From positions 1 through 64,000 of the forward strand of contig NZ_BPQJ01000001.1 of the NCBI RefSeq assembly GCF_022179185.1: DNA of 64,000 nucleotides, in the 5' to 3' direction. Positions 26,293 through 35,308 of the stretch are shown in pieces. The notes under the pieces are model-generated. The model was not told where the DNA came from and did not search any database. It saw only the letters and a program-made list of their open reading frames with translations. The number at the start of each line of letters is the position of its first letter. Position 1 is the stretch's first letter. This stretch comes from Methylobacterium frigidaeris (GTDB taxonomy: Bacteria > Pseudomonadota > Alphaproteobacteria > Rhizobiales > Beijerinckiaceae). The translations under genes and the position numbers were made by a program.

Positions 26293-26757
26293 TCAGTCTC
26301 GTCTCCGGCGCTCGGCCGACGCGACCACGGCCACCGCGAGCGTGACGGCAGCCGCGTCCTCGGCGAAGCCCGTGGCACGACCGGGCAGGGTGCGGGAATC
26401 CGGCCCGCGCGCCGCGCGGCCGAGGAGGGTGCCCGCGACGGCGCCGGCGACGCCCGCCAGGGCGCCGGCCTCCGGTGAGGCGCGCGGCCCGGCGAGGACC
26501 CAGCCGCCGACGGCGCCGATGACGAGCCGCGCGGCGAAGGACGGGGGGGTGCGCCGGTCGGGCGCGAACGGCATCTTGTCGCCGGCCATCTCGGCCAGGG
26601 CGGCAGCGGTCGCGAGGCCCCGGGCGCCCGGGCCGGACGGGATGACCGTCCCACGCGTCCGTTGCTCCGCCGCCGCGAAGGTCAGTGCGGCGCAGGCCGT
26701 CATGCTGCGCAGACCCGCGACGAAGCCGATGCCGAAGGCGGCGCCGTAATCCCGCAT
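26293..26757 (-). CDS. DUF4126 family membrane protein
   Basis: A 154-aa protein with the DUF4126 layout: AAFGIGFVAGLRSMTACAALTFAA at the N terminus, AEMAGDKMPFAPDRRTPPSFAARLVIGAVGGWVL in the middle, and glycine/alanine-rich helices with GVAGAVAGTLLGRAAR. Function unknown, inner membrane. The ATG at 26757 has GGAGGG upstream. The 170 nt between it and the cyclase hold nothing recognisable. Confidence 0.75.
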   Translation of the reverse strand: MRDYGAAFGIGFVAGLRSMTACAALTFAAAEQRTRGTVIPSGPGARGLATAAALAEMAGDKMPFAPDRRTPPSFAARLVIGAVGGWVLAGPRASPEAGALAGVAGAVAGTLLGRAARGPDSRTLPGRATGFAEDAAAVTLAVAVVASAERRRRD

Positions 26758-27080
26758 GAGATCGTCCCTCCCCGAGGGACAAGGCACCGGCGGCGCAGCG
26801 TGTTCCCGACCATGGCCCGGGCGAGGCTGGTCCGCCGATCGTTGTAATCCTGCATCATCACGAGATTTTTACGCCCCTTCGGGCGTCGGTCCACCCGACG
26901 GAGCGACCTTGGTCACCGATTATTTCTAGCAGAAACACAACGGCTTGCGCCACGGCACCCTGTCCAGTTTAGAACTGGACGTAATAAGATGAAAAACTCA
27001 CGCTACGACAGGCGCTTGTGCGATCGTATTCAAAATGATTGATTGATCAAGGGATAGTTTAGACAAGTTCGGAGTTGGGC
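26758..27080 (+). promoter_or_regulatory. Control region of the ECF sigma gene with 19-bp palindrome
   Basis: This 323-nt gap is clearly AT-richer than its surroundings in its second half. A candidate promoter TTGCGC (26945-26950), 17 nt, TTTAGA (26968-26973) is overlapped at the -10 by a perfect dyad GTCCAGTT-TAG-AACTGGAC (26962-26980), the size of a dimeric repressor operator. It does not match a classical Fur box, so the regulator is unknown. A leader of ~100 nt follows before the sigma factor ATG. Confidence 0.5.
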
Positions 27081-27590
27081 ATGCAGGCAGTCTCGATCGA
27101 TGCACTGCATCGGGGCGACGGTGCGAGGCTGCGGCGCTTCCTGACGCGCCGGCTCGGCAACCCGACGGACGCGGCGGACGCGCATCAGGAGACCTATCTC
27201 CTGATGCTCGCGGCGCTCGCGCGGACGAAGATCGAGCAGCCCTCCGCGTTTCTGTTCCAGATCGCCAGCAACGTGGCCCGCCGGATGCGCAACCGGCAGC
27301 GGCTGGAAGGCAGAATCTTCCAGCCCGTCAGCGACGAGGATTGGGCCGGCCTCGCCGACGGCTACGCCCTGCCGGAGCAGCAAGCGATGGCCCGCCAGGA
27401 CCTCCGGCGGCTCGCCGCCGCCGTCGACGAGTTGCCGCCGCGGTGCCGGGAGGTTTTCCTGCTCGCGCGTATCGAAGGTCTGCCGAACGGCGAGGTGGCG
27501 GCGCGGCTCGGCATCAGCCGGAACATGGTCGAGAAGCACCTGATCAAGGCTCTCCTGCAATGCCGCCGCCGCTGCGGCGATCTTTTCTGA
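27081..27590 (+). CDS. ECF RNA polymerase sigma factor, FecI family
   Basis: A 169-aa sigma-70 family factor with region 2 (LRRFLTRRLGNPTDAADAHQETYLLMLAA) and region 4 (LPPRCREVFLLARIEGLPNGEVAARLGISRNMVEKHL). It is followed at 100 nt by a FecR gene and then a TonB receptor with an STN domain, the standard three-part cell-surface signalling unit: substrate-loaded receptor, FecR, sigma factor, transcription of the receptor genes. GGAG at 27071-27074 sits 6 nt before the ATG at 27081. A TTG six bases upstream is a poorer choice. The mluI gene of the methylolanthanin locus is the likely counterpart. Confidence 0.93.
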   Translation: MQAVSIDALHRGDGARLRRFLTRRLGNPTDAADAHQETYLLMLAALARTKIEQPSAFLFQIASNVARRMRNRQRLEGRIFQPVSDEDWAGLADGYALPEQQAMARQDLRRLAAAVDELPPRCREVFLLARIEGLPNGEVAARLGISRNMVEKHLIKALLQCRRRCGDLF

Positions 27591-27690
27591 CGCACGGACG
27601 TCAGGAATCCGACACCTCGTCGATCATAGAGCGTAGGGCTTGCATCCCGGGATCGTCCGGGCTTGGTGGGACCCGTGAGGGAGCCGGGCC

Positions 27691-28650
27691 TTGGCCATCG
27701 ACGACGGGACCGACGCGCAGGACCGGGGCGACGGGAGTCCGGACGAGGATCCGATCGACGAGGCGGCGGCCGGCTGGGTCGTGCGCCTCTCCTCCTCCGA
27801 CGCGACCGAGGCCGACCGCGCCGCGTTCGATGCCTGGCTCGCGGCCGATCCGGCCCACGAGGACGCCTACCTGGAGATGGACGCCCTGTGGCGCCAGCTC
27901 GGGCATCTGCCGGACCGCGCGCCCGACGCCCGCAAGCGGCGAAGCCCGAAGGGGCCGGCCTGCCTCGCCGCGGTCGTCGTGCTGGGTGCGGCCCTGGCCT
28001 ACCAGGCTGGCCTCGCCGACTGGCTGCGCTCCGACCTGTGGAGCGGGGTCGGCGACATCGCCCACGCGACCCTCCCCGACGGCAGCCGCGTCGACTTGAA
28101 TACTGATACCGCGCTCGCTCTGCACTTCTCCGGCACGGAGCGTCGGGTGGCGCTCCTGCGCGGCGAGGCGGTGTTCGACGTCGCCCGCGATTCCGGCCGG
28201 CCGTTCATCGTCGAGGGCGGCGGGCTCAGCGTCCGGGCGGTGGGCACGGTGTTCTACGTCCGCACCGACGGCGCCGGAGCGCCGGTCGGCGTCGTCGAGG
28301 GCCGCGTCGACGTCACGACCGCGGGCCGGCACCTCGAGGTATCGGCCGGCGAGGTGGTCAGCGACGGGGCCGCCCCCGCTGTCGTCAAGGCGGATGTCGC
28401 CCGTGCGATGTCCTGGCGCGACGGCCGCCTGATCGTCTCGGGCGAGCGCCTGTCCGACGTACTGGCCGAGCTCGCGCGGTATCGCCGCGGGCGCATCATC
28501 CTGCTCGACCGGCGGGCCGGCGAGCGGCGCGTCACCGGCGCCTTCGACCCGCGCAACACCGACGACGCCCTCGACGCGATCGCCGCCAGCCTGTCCCTGC
28601 GCGTGACCCGGCTCACCCCCCTCATGGTCCTGGTCAACTCCCCCGCCTGA
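27691..28650 (+). CDS. FecR family anti-sigma regulator
   Basis: A 319-aa single-pass inner-membrane protein: DUF4880-type cytoplasmic domain (residues ~20-65, AAGWVVRLSSSDATEADRAAF), one TM helix (~88-108), the periplasmic FecR domain (LPDGSRVDLNTDTALALHF...LLRGEAVFDVARD...FIVEGGGLSVRAVGTVFYV) and a C-terminal DUF4974 region with FDPRNTDDALDAIAASL that contacts the receptor STN domain. No ATG is available at the right place; a TTG at 27691 with GAGGGAG upstream is the best start. It transmits the occupied state of the TonB receptor to the sigma factor. Confidence 0.9.
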   Translation: MAIDDGTDAQDRGDGSPDEDPIDEAAAGWVVRLSSSDATEADRAAFDAWLAADPAHEDAYLEMDALWRQLGHLPDRAPDARKRRSPKGPACLAAVVVLGAALAYQAGLADWLRSDLWSGVGDIAHATLPDGSRVDLNTDTALALHFSGTERRVALLRGEAVFDVARDSGRPFIVEGGGLSVRAVGTVFYVRTDGAGAPVGVVEGRVDVTTAGRHLEVSAGEVVSDGAAPAVVKADVARAMSWRDGRLIVSGERLSDVLAELARYRRGRIILLDRRAGERRVTGAFDPRNTDDALDAIAASLSLRVTRLTPLMVLVNSPA

Positions 28651-28778
28651 AAAAATTTCTGAGAAAACCCGCGATCCGACGTCAGGAGATCGCGGCCTCG
28701 TTGATCTCAAGCGGGTGAGGGGACGAGAGCGCGCGAACGCGCCGCCCCCCAACGAGCAGACGGACGGGGTGGTCGGAC

Positions 28779-31340
28779 ATGACGGCGCGGGAGCGTAGGG
28801 TTGCGTGTGGACGGTTGGCCGGGATGGCGCTGGCCGGGGTGTCGCTGCTGGCGCTGGCGCTGGTGCCCGGTCCGGCCCAGGCCCAGACCGCGTCGCGCGC
28901 GCTCCCGAAAGGACAGGAGGAAGCGCCCGTCGCCGCCGCGCAGGCCGGCGACACCGTCGCGCTGTCGATCCCGAACGGGCCGCTCGAACCGGCGCTCGTC
29001 CGCTTCACCGAGCAGGCCAGGGTCAAGCTGGTCTACGGAACCGACATGACGGAGTCCCTGACGACGACCGGCATCGAGGGCGCGTTCCAGCCCCTGGAGG
29101 CCCTGGGGCGGCTCCTCGACGGCACAGGCCTGACCTACCGCAGCGTGAGCCCGTCCACCATCACCCTGGTGAACCCGCGCTACGTCCAGCTCGGGGGCCG
29201 CTCCGAGGAGACCGTGCGCCTCGACGAGATCGTCGTCGAGGGCCGGCCCGCCGCCGGGCCTGCCAGCGCGGGCCTGCCGCCGCCGACCGGGACGGTGGGA
29301 CAGCCCCCGCCGCCCTTCGCCGGCGGCCAGGTCGCGACGGGAGCCCGCATCGGGCTCCTCGGCAACCGCTCGGTCCTGACGACGCCGTTCAACGTGACCG
29401 GCTACACCGAGAAGCTGATCCAGGACCAGCAGGCGCGCTCGCTCGCCGACGTCGTGCTGAACGACTCGTCGGTGCGCAACGACGCGCCGCCCTTCAGCGA
29501 GCGCGACTCGTTCTTCATCCGCGGCTTCTCGGTCGTGAATCTCGATGTCGGCTTCGACGGCCTGTTCTACCTCGCCAACCCGCGGCGGGTGTTCACGGAG
29601 GGTGTCGAGCGGGTCGAGATCCTCAAGGGCCCGTCCGCCTTCCTCAACGGCGGCACCGGCCGCGTCGGCGGCACGATCAACCTGATCCCCAAGCGCGCCT
29701 ATGACGAGCCGCTGACGCGGCTCACCACCACGTATCTCAGCGACTCGCAGGTCTGGACCCACGCCGATCTCGGCCGCCGCTTCGGCCCGTCGAAGGAATG
29801 GGGCGTGCGGACCAACCTCTCCTACCGCAACGGCAACACGCCGCTCGACAAGAACGCCATCGAGGTCGGCGTCGCGACACTCGGCCTCGATTACCGCGGC
29901 GAGCGCCTGCGCGCCTCGCTCGACCTCGTCCACAACACCCAGAACATCACGGCGCCGACCTCGCTGTTCAACTCGGTCGCCCCGAACATCCCGGTGCCGC
30001 GGGCGCCGAACAACCGCCTCAACACCGCGAGCTCGCTCGAGTACATCGACACCCGCTACAACATGGCGGCGGGCCGGGTCGAGTACGACATCCTGCCCGA
30101 CACGACGATCTACGCCGCCGGCGGCGTCAGCCGCTACAACGAGGACTTCCTCACCTCGTTCTACCGGGTGACGAGCCTGACCGGCCAGGCGACCAACACC
30201 CTCTCGATCCAGCCCCAGGAGATCCAGGGGCTCACCGGCGAGGTCGGCCTGCGCACGAAGTTCCAGACCGGCATGCTCGGCCATTACCTCACCGTCTCGG
30301 CAGTCGAGGCGAATAACCGGAACTACCGCGGCGGCTTCCTCACGCCGACCCTGCCGGTGTTCCAGACCAACATCTACGATCCGATCCATCTGGCGCGCGG
30401 CTCGGTCAACACCGCGCTGCTGCCGCGCTCCAACAACCGGCCCCTGTTCACGGAACTCAGCGCTCGCAGCGTCGGCATCGCCGACACTCTGTCGCTCGGC
30501 GAGGACCGCTTCCTCCTGACCCTCGGTGGTCGATTCCAGGAGATCGACCAGCAGAGCTACGTCACCGCCCCCGGCGCGACCCTGGGCAACCTGGCCTCGA
30601 ACTACCAGCGCGGCCGGTTCAGCCCGGCCATCGCGGCGGTGTTCCGCCCGACCGACAATCTCTCGTTCTACGGCAACTACATCGAGGCGCTCGAACCCAC
30701 GGGGATCGCGCCGATCGCCGCGATCAACGCCAACGAGGTGTTCCCGCCCGCGGTCAGCCGGCAGCAGGAGATCGGCGCCAAGTACGATTTCGGCACTGTG
30801 GCGGTCACGGCCTCTCTGTTCGAGATCGAGCAGCCGAACGCCTTCACCGACCCGGCCACGCGGCGGTTCTCGGTCAGCGGCCTGCAGCGCAACCGCGGCG
30901 TCGAGCTGTCGGTGTTCGGCGAACCGGTCCCCGGGGTGCGGCTGCTCGGCGGCGTCACCTTCCTCGACGGGCGGCTGGTCAACACCGCCGGCCGCCAGTT
31001 CGACGGCAACGTCGCCCCCGGCGTGCCGGACGTGGCGTTCAACCTCTACGGCGAGGTCGACCTGCCGCCGTGGCTCGCCCCCGGCCTGACCCTGACCGGC
31101 CGGGCCATCTACACCAGCAGCCAGTTCTACAACCAGGCCAACACCCAGAGCGTCCCGGACTGGACGCGCTTCGATGCCGGCCTGCGCTACACCTTCGAGG
31201 GCGTGTCCGGAAAGCCCGTGACGGTGCGGGCCATCGTCGAGAACGTGTTCGACAACTCGTATTGGGCCTCCGCCGCCCGGGGCTTCCTGGCGGTCGGCGC
31301 GCCCCGCACGGTCATCGTCTCGGCGACGGTGGATTTCTGA
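28779..31340 (+). CDS. TonB-dependent siderophore/metallophore receptor with STN signalling domain
   Basis: An 853-aa outer-membrane transducer. Signal peptide to about residue 36 (GPAQA-Q), STN domain ~50-110 (LSIPNGPLEPALVRFTEQ...TTGIEGAFQPLEALGRLLDGTGLTYR), a TonB-box-like DEIVVEG near 150, a Pro/Gly linker, the plug (NRSVLTTPFNVTGYTEKLIQDQQARSLADVVLNDSSVR...FFIRGF, ~205-270; RVEILKGPSAFLNG ~285) and a barrel ending in the required C-terminal Phe (VDF). The STN domain and the upstream sigma/FecR pair show that it both imports and signals. Position before the biosynthetic genes suggests that it takes up their product. Confidence 0.95.
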   Translation: MTARERRVACGRLAGMALAGVSLLALALVPGPAQAQTASRALPKGQEEAPVAAAQAGDTVALSIPNGPLEPALVRFTEQARVKLVYGTDMTESLTTTGIEGAFQPLEALGRLLDGTGLTYRSVSPSTITLVNPRYVQLGGRSEETVRLDEIVVEGRPAAGPASAGLPPPTGTVGQPPPPFAGGQVATGARIGLLGNRSVLTTPFNVTGYTEKLIQDQQARSLADVVLNDSSVRNDAPPFSERDSFFIRGFSVVNLDVGFDGLFYLANPRRVFTEGVERVEILKGPSAFLNGGTGRVGGTINLIPKRAYDEPLTRLTTTYLSDSQVWTHADLGRRFGPSKEWGVRTNLSYRNGNTPLDKNAIEVGVATLGLDYRGERLRASLDLVHNTQNITAPTSLFNSVAPNIPVPRAPNNRLNTASSLEYIDTRYNMAAGRVEYDILPDTTIYAAGGVSRYNEDFLTSFYRVTSLTGQATNTLSIQPQEIQGLTGEVGLRTKFQTGMLGHYLTVSAVEANNRNYRGGFLTPTLPVFQTNIYDPIHLARGSVNTALLPRSNNRPLFTELSARSVGIADTLSLGEDRFLLTLGGRFQEIDQQSYVTAPGATLGNLASNYQRGRFSPAIAAVFRPTDNLSFYGNYIEALEPTGIAPIAAINANEVFPPAVSRQQEIGAKYDFGTVAVTASLFEIEQPNAFTDPATRRFSVSGLQRNRGVELSVFGEPVPGVRLLGGVTFLDGRLVNTAGRQFDGNVAPGVPDVAFNLYGEVDLPPWLAPGLTLTGRAIYTSSQFYNQANTQSVPDWTRFDAGLRYTFEGVSGKPVTVRAIVENVFDNSYWASAARGFLAVGAPRTVIVSATVDF

Positions 31341-31827
31341 CGGTCGAGAAGGCTGGAGCAAAACAGGGCTCTGGCCTTCCCCTCTCCCCGACGGAGTTCC
31401 GGCTTGCCCAGGATCCGTTGGGGAGACGGAAGAGCCTGCACTCGACTCGGGTGGCATCACCGTTGCTGCCGTCCGGAATGATCGATGCCGGTCCCTTCGC
31501 TCGTGAATTCGCCGCAGTCATGATGACGCCGGTGTATCTTCCAGCAGCCATGGCATAATGCCGCTGCAATGATCCAAAATACCAAAATATCTGTTTTTAT
31601 AATAGTTAAAAAATACGTCTCTATGCCCGATAGATCGGCATATTGTCTTGACTCTTGCCTGAATAGCGGGCGATAGACCTTGCCGCAACGCAGGCCCCGA
31701 TGCGATCCGCGTGCGGATGTCGATCCGCGCCCGCCTGTCGCCGCGCGATCGCGGACCCGGCAGGGGCGCCCTCGCCGAAGCCCGCATCCGATGCCCCCAC
31801 TGGAGGCCAGAACGAGGTTTGGTCGTC
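31341..31827 (+). promoter_or_regulatory. Control region of the metallophore biosynthesis operon
   Basis: This 487-nt gap holds an AT-rich island at 31560-31670, conspicuous in this GC-rich window. A candidate promoter is TTGACT (31648-31653) with GATAGA (31672-31677) at 18-nt spacing. Just upstream is an imperfect dyad, ATGCCCGAT-AG-ATCGGCAT (31623-31641), that could be an operator. The first ~200 nt, after the receptor stop, include complementary pyrimidine and purine tracts (31376-31389 with 31420-31432), possibly a weak terminator. Nothing coding is recognised. Confidence 0.45.
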
Positions 31828-33609
31828 ATGCCCCCATCGTCCCCGCACCGATCGTCCCAGCGAGTCGCCGAGGCGGCGGCGTTCCGCAGCTTCGCCAACG
31901 GCTACCTGCGCGAGATCGACCCCGGCATCCCGGTGCGCCACGCCCTGGCAGACGGGCCGCCGGCGCCCTGCGTGGAGTGGAACCTGCGCGGCCAGCGGCT
32001 CGCGATCCGGGCCGAGATCGTCGCGCCCTCGCTCTGCGGCGCGCAAGGCTTCGGCCGGCTCTGGACCCGCCACCTGCACGAGCCGCGCTGGCGTCCCGTC
32101 GCGCCGATGCGGGCGTTGCAGGACCTGCTCGGCGAGGCCTATGCGCGCTGCGACGAGGGCGGCGGCGAAGCCCGCGAGCGGGAGCTGGAGCTGCTGGGCC
32201 GGGTGCTCGACAGCTACCGCGAGACGGCCCGCCAGCTCCACCTCCCGTCGCCGCCGGACGAGGGGGCGCGCTTCATCGATGCCGAGCGGGCGCTCGTCTT
32301 CGGCCACTGGCTGCACCCGACGCCGAAGAGCCGCCAGGGACTGACGCCGTGGCAGGCGCGCACCTACGCGCCCGAGGAGGGTGGAGAATTCCGGCTCGCG
32401 GTCTTCGCCGCCGACGCGTCCCGGGTGCGGCACGACTCGGCGGCCGCCCGCTCCGCCCCGGAGATCGCCCGGGATCTCCTCGGCGCGGATGCCGCGCGCC
32501 TGCCGCTGCGGCCCGGCGAGATCGCCCTGCCGATGCATCCACTCCAGGCCGAGGCGCTGCTGCTGACGCCGCACGTCGCCGCGATGGTGGAGGCGGGAGC
32601 CTTGAGGCCGCTCGGCGCCTTCGGCCCGCTCTTCACCGCGACCTCGTCGCTGCGCACCGTCTACGCGCCGGACAGCGCCTGGATGGCGAAGTTCTCGCTG
32701 CCCGTCACCCTGACCAACTCGCTGCGGGTGAACCGGAGGCCTGAGTTGGAGGCCGGGGTCGCGGTCGCGCGGCTGCTCGCCCGCAGCGGCGGCGCGGAGC
32801 ATCCCGCCTTCCGGATCCTCGCCGACCCGGCCTGGCTCACGATCGACTGCCCCGGCCACCGGGAGAGCGGCTTCGAGACGGTCTTTCGCGAGAACCCGTT
32901 CCGGGGCGGGGCGGAGCGCGGCATCGCGACCGTCGCGGCGCTCACCGCCGAGCCCGCGCCCGGCCGTCCTTCCCGGCTCGAAACCCTGCTGCGCCGCCTC
33001 GGCGGCACCGACCTCGCCCATGACGGCCGGACCTGGTTCAGCCTCTACCTCGACTGCATGCTGGAGCCGGTGGTCGCCCTCTACGAGCGGCACGGCATCG
33101 CGCTCGAGGCGCATCAGCAGAACGCGCTCCTCGACGTCGCCGAGGGCTGGCCGCGCCGGGGCTTCTACCGGGACAATCAGGGCTTCTACCTGTCGGAGGC
33201 CGCCCGCCCCCGGATCCAGCGCCTGGTGCCCGAGACCGGCACCATCGCCTCGCTCTACTACGACGACGGCGAGATCCGCCGGCGCCTCGCCTATTATCTC
33301 GTGGTGAACCAGGTCTTCTCCGTGGTGGCCCGAATGGGCCATGACGGGATCGCCCGGGAAGAGGTGCTCCTCGACGACCTCGCGCGCCGGCTGGAGACGA
33401 TCGCGCGGCGCATGACCGGCTTGGGGAGGGCCTTCGCCCGCTCGGTCCTCGACGGGCCGACGCTCTGCACCAAGGCCAACCTGCGCGTGCGCCTGGCGGA
33501 CCGCGACGAGCTGGCCTCGGCCGACGGCGCCGGCACCTATATCGACATGCCGAACCCGCTCCAGCGGCGGGCCCATCGGAGCGCGTCCGGCCGTGTCCTG
33601 GCGTCCTGA
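31828..33609 (+). CDS. IucA/IucC family NRPS-independent siderophore synthetase (AsbA-like)
   Basis: A 593-aa NIS synthetase, which adenylates a carboxylate (typically citrate) and condenses it with an amine. Family blocks: FGHWLHPTPKSRQGL (nucleotide-binding His/Lys/Arg), the ALPMHPLQAE segment, TATSSLRTVYAP, KFSLPVTLTNSLRVNRRPELEAG, the HGIALEAHQQNALLDV catalytic block, and KANLRVRL near the end. It is the first gene of a run matching petrobactin asbA-asbB-asbC-asbD-asbE in order. The ATG at 31828 was preferred over an upstream in-frame start because the preceding 39 residues are not conserved-looking. Confidence 0.92.
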   Translation: MPPSSPHRSSQRVAEAAAFRSFANGYLREIDPGIPVRHALADGPPAPCVEWNLRGQRLAIRAEIVAPSLCGAQGFGRLWTRHLHEPRWRPVAPMRALQDLLGEAYARCDEGGGEARERELELLGRVLDSYRETARQLHLPSPPDEGARFIDAERALVFGHWLHPTPKSRQGLTPWQARTYAPEEGGEFRLAVFAADASRVRHDSAAARSAPEIARDLLGADAARLPLRPGEIALPMHPLQAEALLLTPHVAAMVEAGALRPLGAFGPLFTATSSLRTVYAPDSAWMAKFSLPVTLTNSLRVNRRPELEAGVAVARLLARSGGAEHPAFRILADPAWLTIDCPGHRESGFETVFRENPFRGGAERGIATVAALTAEPAPGRPSRLETLLRRLGGTDLAHDGRTWFSLYLDCMLEPVVALYERHGIALEAHQQNALLDVAEGWPRRGFYRDNQGFYLSEAARPRIQRLVPETGTIASLYYDDGEIRRRLAYYLVVNQVFSVVARMGHDGIAREEVLLDDLARRLETIARRMTGLGRAFARSVLDGPTLCTKANLRVRLADRDELASADGAGTYIDMPNPLQRRAHRSASGRVLAS

Positions 33610-35308
33610 CGTGGCCGAGCGGCCGGACGATCGCGTCATCGAGGATCGCGTCCTGCGGCAGCTCGCGGAGGCGATCCTGTTCGAGGGCTTAGGCAGCATC
33701 GAGGCCGCGCCAGGCGATCGCCGGCTGCACTGGCGGCTCGGTGCGCGGCGCTTCCGCGCTACGGGCACGCTCGGGCCCTTCGGCCGCCCCCGCCTCGCCG
33801 TCCCGATCGAGATGGCAGCCGATGGCGGCTGGCGCGACGCCCCGCTCGCCGAGCTGGTCGACGCCCTGCCGGCGGCGCCGGAGCACCGGGCGCGCCTGCT
33901 GGCGGAACTCCGGCAGACGGTGGCGCTCTGCCGCTGGAACGCCGAGACGCTGCCCGCCCCCGAGCGCCGCGCGCTGCCCTTCGCGGTGCTCGACGGCGCC
34001 CTGTGGGAGGGGCACCCCTACCACCCCTGCTTCAAGGCCCGCACCGGCTTCACCCTCGACGACCATGCCCGCTACGGGCCGGAAGCCGCGCAGGCCTTCC
34101 GCCTCGACTGGCTCGCCCTGCCGCGAAGCGTGGTGGCCGCCGCGCTGCCGGGCGACGAGGACGCGTTCTGGCGCGGGATGCTCGGGGCCGATTGGGACGT
34201 GCTGGTGGGGCGCCTGCGCGAGGCCGGCCATTCCCCCGCCTCGCACGCCGTGCTGCCCGTGCACCCCTGGCAGATGCGCCACCTCGCCGAAACCGAGCCG
34301 CTGCGCTCCCGCCTGGCGCAGGGCAATGCCGTCGCGCTCGGCCCGGCCGGTCCGCGCTACCGGGCGAGCCAGTCCCTGCGCACGCTCCATCCTTGCGACG
34401 ACCCCCTCGCCCCGAGCGTGAAGCTCTCCTTGAGCGTCGTCAGCACGTCGAGCCTGCGGCTCCTCGATCCCCACTTCGTCCTGACCGCGCCGGCGCTGTC
34501 GGACTGGCTCGCCCGGATTGTCGCCGGCGACCCGCTGCTCGCCCGGATGCAGACCCTGCGCGAAGACGCCGCCGTGATCGCCGACCACGACGGCCGGCTC
34601 GCGGCGATCTGGCGCGAGAGCCCGGTCCTGGCGCCCGGCGAGGCCGCCGTACCGTTCAACGCGCTCTGCGCCACCGAGCCGGACGGCACAACCTTCGTCG
34701 CGCCCTGGCTGGCGCGCCACGGCCTCGCGGCCTGGCTCGACCGCCTGGTGGAGGTCGCGGTGCTGCCGGTCTGGCACCTCCTGGTGGCGCACGGCGTCGG
34801 GCTGGAGGCGCACGGCCAGAACATGATCCTGGTGCACCGCGACGGCTGGCCCGAGCGGGTGATCCTGCGCGACTTCCACGAGAGCGCCGAATACGCGCCG
34901 GACTTCCTGCGCGATGTTCCGCCCGTGCCGGATCTCGGCGCCATCGATCCGGCCCATGCCGGTCCGCCGGACGACCGCTTCCACGCCATGCGCTCGGCCG
35001 CCACCCTCGCCGAACTGGTGACCGACAGCCTGTTCGTCTTCAACCTGAACGAGATCACCCACCTGCTGGGCCGCCGGCACGGGCTCGACGAGGCCGGATT
35101 CTGGGCCGGTCTCGGCCGGCGCCTGCGCCGGCACGCGGCGGAACACGGTCTGACGGACAGGCTCGCCCGGTTGGGCGTGGGGACGCCCCGCCTGCGGGTG
35201 GAGGCGCTGCTGGCCCGCAAGCTCGGCCTGGAGGAGGCGCGCTGCAGCCGGCAGGTCCCCAACGCCCTCTTCCCCTCCCCCCTCACCCTCCTGCGGACAG
35301 GCTCATGA
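33593..35308 (+). CDS. IucA/IucC family NRPS-independent siderophore synthetase (AsbB-like)
   Basis: A 571-aa second NIS synthetase. It has WEGHPYHPCFKARTGF, the variant of the nucleotide-binding motif seen in AsbB/IucC-like enzymes, LPVHPWQMRH, RASQSLRTLHP, KLSLSVVSTSSLRLL, HGVGLEAHGQNMILV and, late, VTDSLFVFNLNEITHLL. Start is a GTG overlapping the previous gene by 17 nt; a GTG at 33611 just after the stop is an alternative. Two synthetases imply two condensations on one citrate, as in petrobactin. The stop overlaps the next ATG (ATGA). Confidence 0.92.
   Translation: MSWRPDVAERPDDRVIEDRVLRQLAEAILFEGLGSIEAAPGDRRLHWRLGARRFRATGTLGPFGRPRLAVPIEMAADGGWRDAPLAELVDALPAAPEHRARLLAELRQTVALCRWNAETLPAPERRALPFAVLDGALWEGHPYHPCFKARTGFTLDDHARYGPEAAQAFRLDWLALPRSVVAAALPGDEDAFWRGMLGADWDVLVGRLREAGHSPASHAVLPVHPWQMRHLAETEPLRSRLAQGNAVALGPAGPRYRASQSLRTLHPCDDPLAPSVKLSLSVVSTSSLRLLDPHFVLTAPALSDWLARIVAGDPLLARMQTLREDAAVIADHDGRLAAIWRESPVLAPGEAAVPFNALCATEPDGTTFVAPWLARHGLAAWLDRLVEVAVLPVWHLLVAHGVGLEAHGQNMILVHRDGWPERVILRDFHESAEYAPDFLRDVPPVPDLGAIDPAHAGPPDDRFHAMRSAATLAELVTDSLFVFNLNEITHLLGRRHGLDEAGFWAGLGRRLRRHAAEHGLTDRLARLGVGTPRLRVEALLARKLGLEEARCSRQVPNALFPSPLTLLRTGS

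Noticed and set aside
26962..26980. Fur box upstream of the sigma factor
   Set aside because: The dyad has the right length but its bases do not resemble the GATAATGATAATCATTATC consensus.
28707..31460. A 917-residue open frame antisense to the TonB receptor
   Set aside because: The + strand encodes a full TonB receptor with signal peptide, plug, barrel and C-terminal Phe. The antisense frame has no domain pattern.
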